Positions 10,321-19,574 of a stretch of 49,615 nucleotides of DNA are shown in pieces. The DNA is from Amoeboaphelidium occidentale. Lineage: Eukaryota; Aphelidiomycota; Aphelidea. The position numbers were made by a program, and so were the translations under genes. The stretch is from NCBI GenBank assembly GCA_023515795.1, contig JALGPX010000077.1, positions 1-49,615 on the forward strand. Direction: 5' to 3'. The notes beneath the pieces were generated by a model that had not been told where the DNA came from, did no database searches, and saw only the letters and a list, made by a program, of their open reading frames with translations. How positions within the stretch are numbered: the stretch's first letter is position 1; every line of letters starts with the position of its first letter.

Positions 10321-11097
10321 ATGCTTTCATCACCAGTTCCGGAACAGCGCAAACAAATGAGACAAGTGAATTTACGAAAACATAAGAGAATGTCGAATTC
10401 TATTAGAGCAAGGTTGGCTCAGGATCATCCAGCGTCTGCCCCTAATCCCTGCACAAATCTCTTTAGTGATGACATGGAAGTTATGGGCTCATCACCAGAG
10501 CCAAGTACTGATAAGAAGGTTCATACAGATGCAATGGAAAACGATGAAAATGTTAAACCTCGAAAGGGAGAAGGGAATATCTTCTCAGTTCCGTCTTCTG
10601 CTAACGGGAATACTTCCAAGTTTACGGAACAGTTAATGAAGAAGAGGAATGAGTCTGAAGATGTTACAGAAGGTACAAAAGACAAGCAAGCTAAGAAGGC
10701 ATCTAAATTTGATTTCTCTGGCGGAATGAAGCCTAAGCGTAGAAGTGTTTTTGTTATGAAGAGGCGAAGAACAGACTTTGACTCAGAGCAGCATGAAACT
10801 ATAGACAAGCGCCCTGAAGAAACAGTTGCTACTCAAAATGACGCTGAAACCCAAAGCACTGTAAAAGAATTGAAAGAGGAAAATGAAAAGTTAAAGATGT
10901 TTCTTGAACACGGAAAGGTGAAATACTTTGAGATGGAACAATTGACACAAGATTTGCAACAAGAAGTTGACAAATTGAAACAGGCATTGGAGATTAAAGA
11001 GAATTTGGTTCAGAATTTAATCGCTGAACGAAATATGTTCAAGGAAGAACTGGAGAGTCTAAAGAATGCTCGCAATGATTATGTTGATACAGATTAA
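10321..11097 (+). CDS. Unrecognised coiled-coil protein, probably nuclear
   Basis: I do not recognise the family. The 258-aa product starts basic (RKQMRQVNLRKHKR). The middle is polar and low in hydrophobic residues. A bipartite basic patch (KPKRRSVFVMKRRR) near residues 137-150 could be a nuclear localisation signal. A clear heptad coiled coil runs about 178-250 (ELKEENEKLKMFLEH, EQLTQDLQQEVDKLKQ). The ATG at 10321 is the first in frame, 45 nt after the DCTN5 stop on the same strand. A spindle or kinetochore role would be guesswork. Confidence 0.75.
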   Translation: MLSSPVPEQRKQMRQVNLRKHKRMSNSIRARLAQDHPASAPNPCTNLFSDDMEVMGSSPEPSTDKKVHTDAMENDENVKPRKGEGNIFSVPSSANGNTSKFTEQLMKKRNESEDVTEGTKDKQAKKASKFDFSGGMKPKRRSVFVMKRRRTDFDSEQHETIDKRPEETVATQNDAETQSTVKELKEENEKLKMFLEHGKVKYFEMEQLTQDLQQEVDKLKQALEIKENLVQNLIAERNMFKEELESLKNARNDYVDTD

Positions 11098-11147
11098 ATG
11101 AAATTGTTTTGAAATTGTAAATTTTATTCTTTTGTGCTTTAAATGTC

Positions 11148-11324
11148 TCATAGGATTACGATCAGTAGAACAAAGAAGCTGACCAATACAGCTGGAAACA
11201 GAATTAGCCAAACCACGACTTCCCAAATTCTTAAGCCAATGTAGCCATACTTCTTTAGCTTTGGATGTTTCTCGCCCGGATACTCAATGTACGGTTGCAT
11301 TTGAGGCGTATTGTAAAGGTACAT
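11148..11324 (-). CDS. Putative 58-aa tail-anchored microprotein
   Basis: The frame starts at ATG 11324 (MYLYNTPQMQPYIEYPGEK). An upstream in-frame TTG is not a credible start. A polar, Tyr/Pro-rich head is followed by one long hydrophobic stretch (WEVVVWLILFPAVLVSFF and onward) ending at the C-terminus. This layout is typical of a tail-anchored membrane protein. The family is unknown. It converges on the coiled-coil gene, with stops 50 bp apart. Confidence 0.45.
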   Translation of the reverse strand: MYLYNTPQMQPYIEYPGEKHPKLKKYGYIGLRIWEVVVWLILFPAVLVSFFVLLIVIL

Positions 11325-11351
11325 TTCGCGATAAGACAAAAAATCGCTGTT

Positions 11352-11468
11352 TCATAGGAGAACAGATTTTCTCAAGAGTTGCAGTAAGAACTTCATTAGA
11401 AATTCTGGCCAAGCCATAAAAACACTTTGTATGGTAGCAATATTGCGAAATTTATTGCTATCAGACAT
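11352..11468 (-). CDS. Possible 38-aa hydrophobic microprotein
   Basis: The frame ATG 11468 to TGA 11352 encodes a short polar head and a hydrophobic segment containing VFMAWPEFLMKFLLQLL. It lies between two other short membrane-like frames on the same strand and shares a W-P-x-x-L motif with the next one. A frame this short is easily random, so I give it low weight. Confidence 0.2.
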   Translation of the reverse strand: MSDSNKFRNIATIQSVFMAWPEFLMKFLLQLLRKSVLL

Positions 11469-11663
11469 CGCCGGAATGGTCCAGCAGCTTTTCCTGGCCT
11501 GAGCTATGAGACACACGGAATGTCAACTTTGAAGCTATGGGATTGGATAGAACTTCGGAAGTTCCTTGACGACCTTCTATTCAACCCTAATTAAAGTCGA
11601 TGCACGCCCCGCTTAGTCTCATTTACTATGCAATTATACAAAAAAATCTATTTCTATTTCCTC

Positions 11664-11798
11664 CTAGAATCCAACCAGTTGTACAAGCCATGCTATCAAG
11701 ACAGCAGGCCACAGAACAAGAGCTATAAAACCTGACCACCAACGAATAAATTTCCTTCCAATGGGCTCGCGAATCGAAGCGCTTTCAGTTTTCGGCAT
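11664..11798 (-). CDS. Putative 44-aa single-pass membrane microprotein
   Basis: ATG 11798 to TAG 11664. The product has a polar N-terminus (MPKTESASIREPIGRKF) and one membrane segment (WWSGFIALVLWPAVLIAWLV) with a very short tail. The PAVL core resembles FPAVLV in the 58-aa protein at 11148-11324. It is divergent from the alpha/beta hydrolase gene, with about 100 bp between start codons. No known family was recognised. Confidence 0.4.
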   Translation of the reverse strand: MPKTESASIREPIGRKFIRWWSGFIALVLWPAVLIAWLVQLVGF

Positions 11799-11896
11799 TT
11801 CACAAATATCGTAAGTTTACTCGGAACAAGTCGAAACTTCGCGAATCACTCTCGCATTACATCATCCGCGACCTTCTATTCCGAGAAACGATTCGA

Positions 11897-13258
11897 ATGA
11901 ACGTAGTCACAGAACTAAGCTTAAAAGATAAAGAGGCACTTGTTGCAGAAGCTGAGAGTGAAATGATCAAGGCAGAGGGCACTGTACCAGGTGGAGATAG
12001 TTTGGTGTCTCAATACTTCTTGCAACCGCTGTCTTCAGTTTATCAAACATTAATCGGATCATATCAAATGGATGCACCAGATCCTACTCAAGTTCGAGCC
12101 TCTATCGCTGAATGGAAAATGCTGCGTAGAGTGTCTTCTTTTGACATAAAATCTTCGAGTTCGTTCCTTGAAGGTCATGTGACGGAGGAACTTCTTACTA
12201 AAGCAATAACAGCAGTGTCAAATGATCAAAAGGAGTTCAACGATGCAGTCGATGATATCGACAATTTGAACAAATCTAGAGCTTATTCAAAGACGGAGAA
12301 AGTCTACGTTGATAATGATCGATACATCCAAACGTTCCTAATGGATACGGACGGAGATCGGGACTTTTCAAGTGTACCGGTCGGCAAGAAAGTGATTATT
12401 CTATCGCATGGCTTTGGTTCCGGTCTTGGATTTTACTTCAAAACGTTCGAAGAGTTGTCGAAAGTGCCTGGTTGGCGCGTTTACGGAATCGATTGGCTTG
12501 GTCAAGGCGCTTCTGCTCGACACCCTTTGCCCAAGAAAGTTGAGAATGAAGATGAAGATGTTCAGAATGTTGAAGGATATTTTATTGACTCTTTGGAACA
12601 ATGGAGATTAAAAATGGGCATATCAAAAATGACTTTGGTTGGACACTCTTTGGGAGGTTATTTGTCAGCTGCTTACTCTTTAAAATATTCCGACCACGTT
12701 GAAAGACTTATTCTGATATCGCCCGCGGGTGTACCACATATGAAATTGAGCAGAGAAGAATTCATCGAAAGATTCTCTGGATCTCAAAAGCATTTGGTGA
12801 GGTTTGCTTCCTACTTGTGGGACAAAGATGCAACACCACAGGCATTTATCCGTACAAGTGGGATCCTTGGAAGACACTTTGTTTCAAAGTATTCCACAAG
12901 AAAGTTTTCTCACTTGGGAGATGATGTTGTTGTTGATTTCAGTGAGTATATCCATTCAATCTCCTCGTTAGATGGAGCTGGTGAATTCTCTCTCACTAGA
13001 CTCCTGCAACCTATGGGATGGGCAAAGAAGCCGTTGGAGTACAGACTCCCTGCATTGAAAATGCCAGTTGATTTCTACTATGGTGAGGTCGATTGGATGG
13101 ATTCCAGTACGCCGAAGAAAATGCACGAGAAGGGTTGCTTCAAAGAGGGATCGAAAGTTGTTATTGTACCCGATGCCGGTCATCAAGTGTTCTTGGATAA
13201 TCCAGAGTACTTCAACGACTGTTTGGTTGACTACATGAGAAAGCGAGAAACTCAATAA
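11897..13258 (+). CDS. Alpha/beta hydrolase, ABHD4/5-Cld1-Ict1 family
   Basis: Predicted phospholipase or lysophospholipid acyltransferase of the CGI-58-like family (453 aa, single exon). The oxyanion HGFGSG motif is near 172. The nucleophile elbow GHSLGG has Ser251, the acid is Asp399 in GEVDWMD, and the base is His429 in DAGHQVFLD. His429 and Asp434 also make the H-x4-D acyltransferase motif of this family. Retention of the serine separates it from human ABHD5/CGI-58, where the nucleophile is Asn, and groups it with ABHD4 and yeast Cld1/Ict1. Likely role in cardiolipin or phosphatidic-acid remodelling (family inference). The stop TAA is embedded in an AATAAA signal (13254-13259). Confidence 0.88.
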   Translation: MNVVTELSLKDKEALVAEAESEMIKAEGTVPGGDSLVSQYFLQPLSSVYQTLIGSYQMDAPDPTQVRASIAEWKMLRRVSSFDIKSSSSFLEGHVTEELLTKAITAVSNDQKEFNDAVDDIDNLNKSRAYSKTEKVYVDNDRYIQTFLMDTDGDRDFSSVPVGKKVIILSHGFGSGLGFYFKTFEELSKVPGWRVYGIDWLGQGASARHPLPKKVENEDEDVQNVEGYFIDSLEQWRLKMGISKMTLVGHSLGGYLSAAYSLKYSDHVERLILISPAGVPHMKLSREEFIERFSGSQKHLVRFASYLWDKDATPQAFIRTSGILGRHFVSKYSTRKFSHLGDDVVVDFSEYIHSISSLDGAGEFSLTRLLQPMGWAKKPLEYRLPALKMPVDFYYGEVDWMDSSTPKKMHEKGCFKEGSKVVIVPDAGHQVFLDNPEYFNDCLVDYMRKRETQ

Positions 13259-13284
13259 AACACAATTCTATTTCTTTAGTCAAA

Positions 13285-14580
13285 TTAATCATCCTCTAGA
13301 GAAGGAGGAGATAGAACATCTGCACTGGGAATGTTAAGAGTAGACCATTCCTCAAAAGATTCCCTCCATAACGGCGATTTGATTGTGCTTGGTGATAAAT
13401 TAAGTCTTAGTTCAGGCACATTTTTAGTAGGTGTGATCATTTGTAAAGATTTTCCTGATAGAAGTTTTCTCTCTGTGCTAAGGATATTAAGTTTCTGATT
13501 GAAAGAAAGCTCTTCGTTGTCCCAAGGTATACTGAAATCAACTTTAGGAACGGTTTCATGGCGAAACCCTGAAAAATAATTGTGCTTTAAAGAATCCTCA
13601 GCAGATAACCTCAATGCAGGATCGTACCGAAGCCATGATTTCATCAGGTTTACCAGAAGGTGATCAGTGTCTAAAGGGAATCTTGAATGAAATTTAACAC
13701 TTAACGCAGTAGAATCCAATGTTAGAACATAATCCTTTGCCTGAGATAACTTCATTCTACTCAGAACATCTTCAGGTGGATATCCCAAGACTTCATTAAA
13801 AAAAATTAATTGTTGTGTGCCTACAATGAAATTAAGAATTACGTAGAAAAACTTCTTACCGTTACTACCAGGGAAGAGAGCTTTCAAATTGATGATTTCA
13901 GCCACCACACAGCCCAAAGACCATAAATCAATAGCTACTCCGTAAGAATCCCAGCCCCAAAATAATTCAGGCGGCCTGTACCATCGTGTACACACATATT
14001 CTTCTAGATCAGCAGCATTGTTGATTGCTTTACTCTTGATATGTCTAGCCAGCCCAAAGTCGCATAACTTTACGATACCATTATTATTAACAAGAACATT
14101 AGATGGCTTGATATCCCTGTGAACGACATCCATGGAATGCAAAAAGTCCAATGCTTCGAGAATCTGAAACAGTAACTTCCGGATAGATGAATTTGTTAAG
14201 CGCACACCTCTTGCAATTAACACTTCTAAACTTGTATCCGCGAATTCCATCTCTATGTGCAGATGTTGATCTTCGATAAATATGTCTGATATCGCAACTA
14301 TCTACAACGATTAGAGGCTAAAGCATTAAGATCATATCACATTCTTGTGTCGACACACTCGTAACAGCGCGATTTCCCTAACTAGCCTTTTGCCATCAAT
14401 AGGATGCTCTAGAGTATTCAATTTCACTGATTTGAGTGCCACGAAATTATTGTTTGAAGTGTTCAGTATTGAAGCTTTTCTAATAACAATGATCAGATCG
14501 TGTGAGCAAACTAACCGGACTATACCATGAGCACCTTCGCCCATTTTCTCATGGAGCACATACTTGCCAGCCAGTATCAT
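13285..14580 (-). CDS. MAPK-like CMGC protein kinase, four exons
   Basis: Exons 14580-14516, 14479-14341, 14301-13860 and 13820-13285 give 393 aa. Introns are 36, 39 and 39 nt. The first and third are multiples of three without stops, so an unspliced reading would silently insert 12-13 residues. Spliced, the canonical motifs appear: MGEGAHGIVRKAS glycine loop, VALKSV lysine, REIALL helix C, HRDIKPSN catalytic loop, CDFGLAR, and LFPGSNG. The activation segment reads EEYVCTRWYRPPE. MAP kinases have T-E-Y there, and the Thr position is Glu here. CDFGLAR and HRDxKPSN favour MAPK over CDK. The C-terminal 100 residues are Ser/Pro-rich. Convergent with the hydrolase, 26 bp between stops. Confidence 0.85.
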
Positions 14581-14685
14581 TCTCTAAGCTAAATATAGGG
14601 CGCATTTTATTTTACGCAGCAAGACTTTCTATTTTTAGACATTGAATATCCACATGCTGAACACGCTGAATACCAGACATCATCA

Positions 14686-15180
14686 TCAAAGCGACTTTAG
14701 CACAGCTTTTACTATTGGTGCTACCACACTTGATGGTGCGACTGAACTGTCAATCTTCGACCCAAGGGCCTTCATTACTTTGCCCATGTTCTTCTCACCT
14801 TTGAGTTCATTGGCCAATAAGTCACGCACGACCTTTTCGATCTCTCCTGGCTTAATCTGTTCTGGTAAATATTCTTTAATGATATTGATTTCTCCCTGTT
14901 CTTTCTCAACCAAATCTTGTCTTCCAGCTTGAGTATAAGTCATTATACTTTCCTCTCGTAACTTAATTTGTTTCCTAACTGCAGCGTAACTATCTGTAGC
15001 ATTAGGTGATAATTGTGCATATTTGAGCTCAGCTAATAATGATTTAAGAGCTGGAACACGTTCCTTCTGCTTTGCTAGCATCGACGTTTTGAGATCAGCT
15101 TGAACTTTACTGAGTAGTGACACTGGGCGATTAGGAGCTGCATTTACTGCAGAAGTGTAAAATCTCTTCAATAACATCAT
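14686..15180 (-). CDS. AIM41: Mitochondrial YqeY/Aim41 family protein
   Basis: Small helical protein related to the tail domain of GatB/YqeY. In fungi this is the mitochondrial protein Aim41, of poorly defined role. It is 164 aa. The N-terminus MMLLKRFYTSAVNAAPNRP is basic and hydroxylated, typical of a mitochondrial presequence. The YqeY signature follows: KVQADLKTSMLAKQKERVPALKSLL, then REESIMTYTQAGRQDL, EYLPEQIKPGEIEK and MGKVMKALGSKI. Two consecutive ATGs (15180, 15177) could start it. Divergent from TSR3, with 31 bp between start codons. Confidence 0.9.
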   Translation of the reverse strand: MMLLKRFYTSAVNAAPNRPVSLLSKVQADLKTSMLAKQKERVPALKSLLAELKYAQLSPNATDSYAAVRKQIKLREESIMTYTQAGRQDLVEKEQGEINIIKEYLPEQIKPGEIEKVVRDLLANELKGEKNMGKVMKALGSKIDSSVAPSSVVAPIVKAVLKSL

Positions 15181-15211
15181 ATCTTTTCTTTTTCAGTTCA
15201 CTCGAAAGAAA

Positions 15212-16042
15212 ATGGGAAGATCGCAGCATTATGAGAGCAAGAAGCAAAATAGACGGGTAAAAGGAATGATACGGAATCTCGATGACAGCGGAGAGGCGTC
15301 GGACGCAGAAGCATCACAGGCAAAGAGCAACCTGATAATTGGAATGTGGGACTTTGACCAATGTGATCCAAAGAAGTGCAGCGGAAGAAAGTTGGCACGC
15401 TTAAATCTGATCAAAGAATACAAAGTTGGTGGCCACAAGCACCGCGGTATCGTCTTGAGCCCCAATGGAAAAAGCGTTGTGTCTAACGCGGATCGTGATA
15501 TCATTCTAAGTGAAGGCTTGGCTGTTATTGATTGTTCTTGGGCGCGTATTGAGACTGTTCCGTTTTCCAAGTTATGCAGACCGCAGAACGAACGTTTACT
15601 TCCGTATCTTGTCGCTGCGAATCCAGTTAATTACGGAAAGCCTTTCAAGTTAAATTGTGCCGAAGCTCTTGCAGCATGTCTTTATTTAATCGGAGAGAAC
15701 GAAGAGGCAGACCGTCTTTTAAGCGTGTTTAAGGTATTTTACTTGTTGAATTCGTTTAAGCGTTAACTTGTATAGTGGGGCAGCACTTTTTATGAACTTA
15801 ACCAAGAGCTGTTTGAACTTTACAAGGATTGCAAAACAGGCGATGAAATTATAAAGGTCCAGAATGAATACCTTGCCGAGATAGAAGCTGAACAGGCAGC
15901 GCGTAAAGATGACGATGATCCTTATATGCTACCACCATCAGCGTCAGAAGACGAATACGAGGAGGTCGACGAGATCCAAGAAGGCCATGCGTCGATAGAG
16001 AAACTAACAGCAGCCTTGGATTTTAATGAGGAAAATAATTAG
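15212..16042 (+). CDS. TSR3: 18S rRNA aminocarboxypropyltransferase Tsr3, two exons
   Basis: Adds the acp group to the hypermodified pseudouridine of 18S rRNA late in 40S maturation. Exon 1 is 15212-15733. A 42-nt intron (15734-15775, donor GTATTT) follows, then exon 2 15776-16042, giving 262 aa. Family motifs are DFDQCDPKKCSGRKLAR (near residues 47-63), LSPNGKSVVSNADR, IDCSWARIE, RLLPYLVAANPVNYGKP and AEALAACLYL. The joined WGSTFYELNQELFELY is the conserved end of the domain. The tail is acidic. The last ~20 nt of exon 2 sit inside a duplicated contig end (see 16021-16302), but the frame to the stop is intact. Confidence 0.92.
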
Positions 16043-16302
16043 CTCCTTAATTTCGAATCAAAAAGACCCTCTGATATCTTCAATAGACTTTAATTGGGAG
16101 GCACGTGTTACGATCGCTCGGTTTTCGTTTTGAATTTGACAAAATGGCAAAGCTTTCATGGNTTTAAATGAGGAAAATAATTAGCTCCTTAATTTCGAAT
16201 CAAAAAGACCCTCTGTGTCTTCAATAGACTTTAATTGGGAGGCACGTGTTACGATCGCTCGGTTTTCGTTTTGAATTTGACAAAATGGCAAAGCTTTCAT
16301 GG
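16021..16302. repeat. Near-identical ~140-bp direct duplication around a single N (assembly join)
   Basis: The block from about 16022 to 16161 is repeated from 16163 to 16302, separated only by one N at 16162. The copies differ by a few bases: GATATC against GTGTC near 16072/16213, and one base at the left edge. The shared block covers the TSR3 stop and the TMEM62 start. This looks like two contig ends that overlap but were not merged. It is very unlikely to be a genuine repeat. Confidence 0.9.
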
Positions 16303-18766
16303 TTCCTAGTTCCGGTCACTTTCTACTGCTGGTGGAGAGCGTATCGATTGCACTTAAAAGCGACTGACAGCATATCGAGAAAAGTTTTAAATAATGGCAA
16401 TGGTTCCGTGAGTTTTATGCCTGAACCTTTGCGACGGACACAAGATGATTTAATTATGGGGGATTCCGTTGACCAATTGTTTTACTTTGTTCAGTTATCT
16501 GATATACATGCCAGCATTCATAATAAGAAAGGGGGACTGAAGTTCTTGGAAAGATTCTTGAACTATTCTTTGCCTGTGATAAATCCAGAGTTTGTGCTTG
16601 TCACAGGAGACATAACTGACGCTAAAGACGCATGGAAGGTCGGCTCGCAGCAAATTTTACAAGAATGGTCTAATTATAATTCATTACTTGAAGAGAATCA
16701 AATTTTGGATCGAGTGGGTGTCAGTTCTGATAAGTTTTGGTATGATCAACGGGGTAATCATGACTGCTTCAATGTTCCATCATTCATAAGTGAGCAGAAC
16801 TTGTTTCAAAAGTATTCTAGCGTGAAAGAAGAACAGTATTGGTTTCAGGTTCAGAAGCCTTACGGAAACTATACGTTTATAGCCCTCGATTCTTGTCCGA
16901 TATCTGGGCCAAGTCGACCGTTTAACTTCTTTGGGTATTTGGATCGATACGACATGGATTATTTTTACTCCAAGATATCCCAATATTCTGCTTATTCTAA
17001 TCATACTTTTCTTATGGCTCATTACCCTTACAAAATGATTCTTACAGGTTACGCTTCAAGTGGTGCATCATTTAATCAATTAAGTCGATATGTTTCAGTT
17101 TTCCTTTCTGGGCATTTACACAAGCTTGTGGGTGGCCTTGGAGAGATGATGCATACTCATCATATGGAAGAGCAATTTCTAGAGTTGGAACTCTCTGATA
17201 TGAAATCTCATGGCAGTTACAGAATCTTGTCAATTGATCATGATCTTATATCTTTTGTCGATGCCTCGATTTTAAAAAAAGGTTCTAAAACTTCTTTTGA
17301 TGATGCGCCTGTAGTGCTGATTACTAATCCCAAGGACTCGAGGTATTTGTTAGAGAGTCACGAGCCTGTTCATAGAGTCTTGAAGTCAACACATATTCGG
17401 TTCTTAGTATTTTCCAAACGACCGATTGTTACTGGAAAAGTTTACGTCGATGGTGTGCTCTTCTCTGAAGATATTAAAAAGGCCGTTGGATTTTCGGAGT
17501 CAAAACCACTTTATGTCGTTGCTTGGAATCCCGCAGTGTACACGAAGAAGAAACACAAGCTCAGAATTGAGGTTACAGATTCAACCGGCGATTTCGGCTT
17601 TCAAGAATTATATTTCAGAACTGACGGAATGAAAGATGGAGTACTCGGAGGTCCTGGGGCCTATATTATCTCTATGAACTATGAGTATTGGTTCAAGTTT
17701 TTCTTCATGGTTCCGTATTTAATAATAACTCTTGGTCTTCTTCTACTGCCGAAATTATTTTCTGCGTATCTACACAGATCTAGGCGATATCATCGTTGGC
17801 GCGTTAGATACTCTGCCTTCCTGGTTGATTTGGATCGACCTGTTGCAATTCGCTTGTCACCCGGAGATACTTTACAAAATCGAGCGAAGAGATATATTCA
17901 AATTATGAACCTTCGACTGAAACTAGTATACTTGGATTTCCAGTATTTCGTTCATGCTACAATTTACAGACTGGTGACCCTCACATCGTTGCCTGGAACA
18001 TTTTACCCTCTATATTGCTACGCATTGTACATGGTTGTTGGGCCATTTTTTATAGGAGAACTGATACCCGATTCCTCCATGCTTAAACTGAATTTACCTT
18101 GGTATGAGAAATTTGGCTACTTTTACTTGGTTGGAATTTATGTTGAGCGTAAGTTTTTTAGATGTTGCGTGTCTAATATTCCTAGATAATTGGCTGCCAC
18201 TACTTGACACTTGGCTTTTTGGATTGTTTGAGCTTGTATATCTATTGGCTCCATTAGTTATCTATCTTTCGTTTTGTATCACTCCTCCAGAGCAACTCTA
18301 TGGACCGAAAGTTCAAGCTATTTCTGATCCTGACATATACTTCTTTCCGCCAATACACAACAGAAGAAAATATCCATTGCATCGGAGACTATTTGTTAGG
18401 CTGATAGTTATGATGATTGTCCTTTATCAGTTTATTAACGTATTCTTTCTGTATCTGTATTATGGTCCAGTTGCCATGATCTTAAGTCCTGGGAAGACAT
18501 GGATGGTGATATGGTCAACATATGCTCTTTACAGACATCGATGGAGTTTCCATGGAAGAGAAATTGATCTCCTGCACGACGATGAGGACGAAGATGACGA
18601 TGGCGACTGGCTAAAAGCTTTGTGGAGAAGCACTTCAAGGAAAATTTTACGACGCCGAAGCGTAGTGGTGAAATCAGACAGCGCTGATATGAAGATGAAT
18701 AACGAAAGCACGGCGCGACTGTATACAAAAGAACGGAAGCAAGCGCAACATACGAAGAAGGCATGA
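16285..18766 (+). CDS. TMEM62: TMEM62-like transmembrane metallophosphoesterase, two exons
   Basis: Calcineurin-like phosphoesterase domain followed by several membrane segments. Start ATG 16285 (MAKLSWFLVPVTFYCWW, signal-anchor-like). Exon 1 is 16285-18148, the intron is 37 nt (18149-18185, GTAAGT), and exon 2 is 18186-18766, giving 814 aa. The junction restores VEHNWLPLLDTW. Metal-binding motifs in order: QLSDIHA (near 70), VTGDITD, RGNHDCF (near 157), MAHYPY, and SGHLHKL (near 276). About seven hydrophobic segments fill the second half, and the C-terminus is acidic then basic (DDDEDED-like, RKILRRR). Substrate unknown. The 5' region exists twice because of the contig join at 16162. Confidence 0.88.
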
Positions 18767-18857
18767 CTAGATCTAACGAATCAGAGACGTTGAAACGTTC
18801 CCTATTCTGATGTGGAGCAACGTCATGCTTTTTGTGCAGACTGATTAAATAGAATAC

Positions 18858-19337
18858 ATGCAGTGGCTGTTGAAGATTCCTTTTACTTTGATTTGTCTTT
18901 TGCAGATAACGGTGGTGATACTGAACTTCGTGTTCTCCTTGGAAGCCGGTGACAAACTCAGTCCGATAAATCTCATAGAACTGCTTTTCCCGCTTATCAT
19001 GCTCTTCGTGATATGGAAGCATAAAGAAGATGAAGAGCAAGTTTGTCTGAAAGCACCAGCGTCTCTTTACACTTTCATCTACATACTATGGGCAACATTA
19101 TCTATTGTGCTATTGGTCATATTGATGCTCTTGCGAACAAATCGGTTCAGGCTACCTGACAACAGCGCTTCAGATACCTTTTCAAATGTTTTTGGTGCAG
19201 ACGGTTCCACTCTTGATCCCAGAGTGTACGCCCTTGGTTTCGTTTACTTGGCTATTCAAGTCGTGGCATGGTTTATTGCAATGATCACGTACAGGTTCGT
19301 TAAAGAAGAGGATATTGAGTTCAAAGGGTTCGCCTAA
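18858..19337 (+). CDS. Unrecognised four-TM membrane protein
   Basis: 159 aa, single exon, ATG 18858. Hydrophobic segments lie near residues 5-27, 36-53, 67-92 and 122-147. A polar loop between the last two holds NRFRLPDNSASD and LDPRVYALG. The N-terminus IPFTLICLLQITVVILNFV may be a signal anchor. The last residues are charged (RFVKEEDIEFKGFA). It follows TMEM62 on the same strand after 91 bp. No family was recognised; a MARVEL- or tetraspan-like fold is possible but no diagnostic motif is visible. Confidence 0.7.
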   Translation: MQWLLKIPFTLICLLQITVVILNFVFSLEAGDKLSPINLIELLFPLIMLFVIWKHKEDEEQVCLKAPASLYTFIYILWATLSIVLLVILMLLRTNRFRLPDNSASDTFSNVFGADGSTLDPRVYALGFVYLAIQVVAWFIAMITYRFVKEEDIEFKGFA

Positions 19338-19574
19338 ACCTCTTGATCTTATGATATCTGTGTTACGTTACTTAATAAATCAATATTCTTTCGATATCAC
19401 TTAAACTACAATGAAGTTGAAACTTCGCTTGCAATCAAAAGTCGAGCGAGTTTGGTGGCGGCCACAATTCTTCTTTCGACAGTCAACAGGACAGCGATAA
19501 TTCCAACTCCAACAAAAGAACTGCATTTACAACAGAATGAATCCTGAATAGTAAGCCATCAAGTTAAAGAGGTC

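Noticed and set aside
16021-16161. A real tandem repeat or a second TMEM62 start
   Set aside because: The lone N at the boundary and near-identity of the blocks indicate an assembly join.
18435-19040. Long reverse-strand frame (201 codons) opposite TMEM62 and the four-TM gene
   Set aside because: It is antisense to well-supported coding sequence, has a low-complexity, His/Ser-rich composition and matches no family.
19406-19520. Reverse-strand open segment upstream of YPT1 with a hydrophobic stretch (SFVGVGIIAVLLTVERR)
   Set aside because: It follows a CAG that could be an acceptor, but no start exon with a donor is visible and the upstream sequence is the YPT1 start. Kept as unproven.
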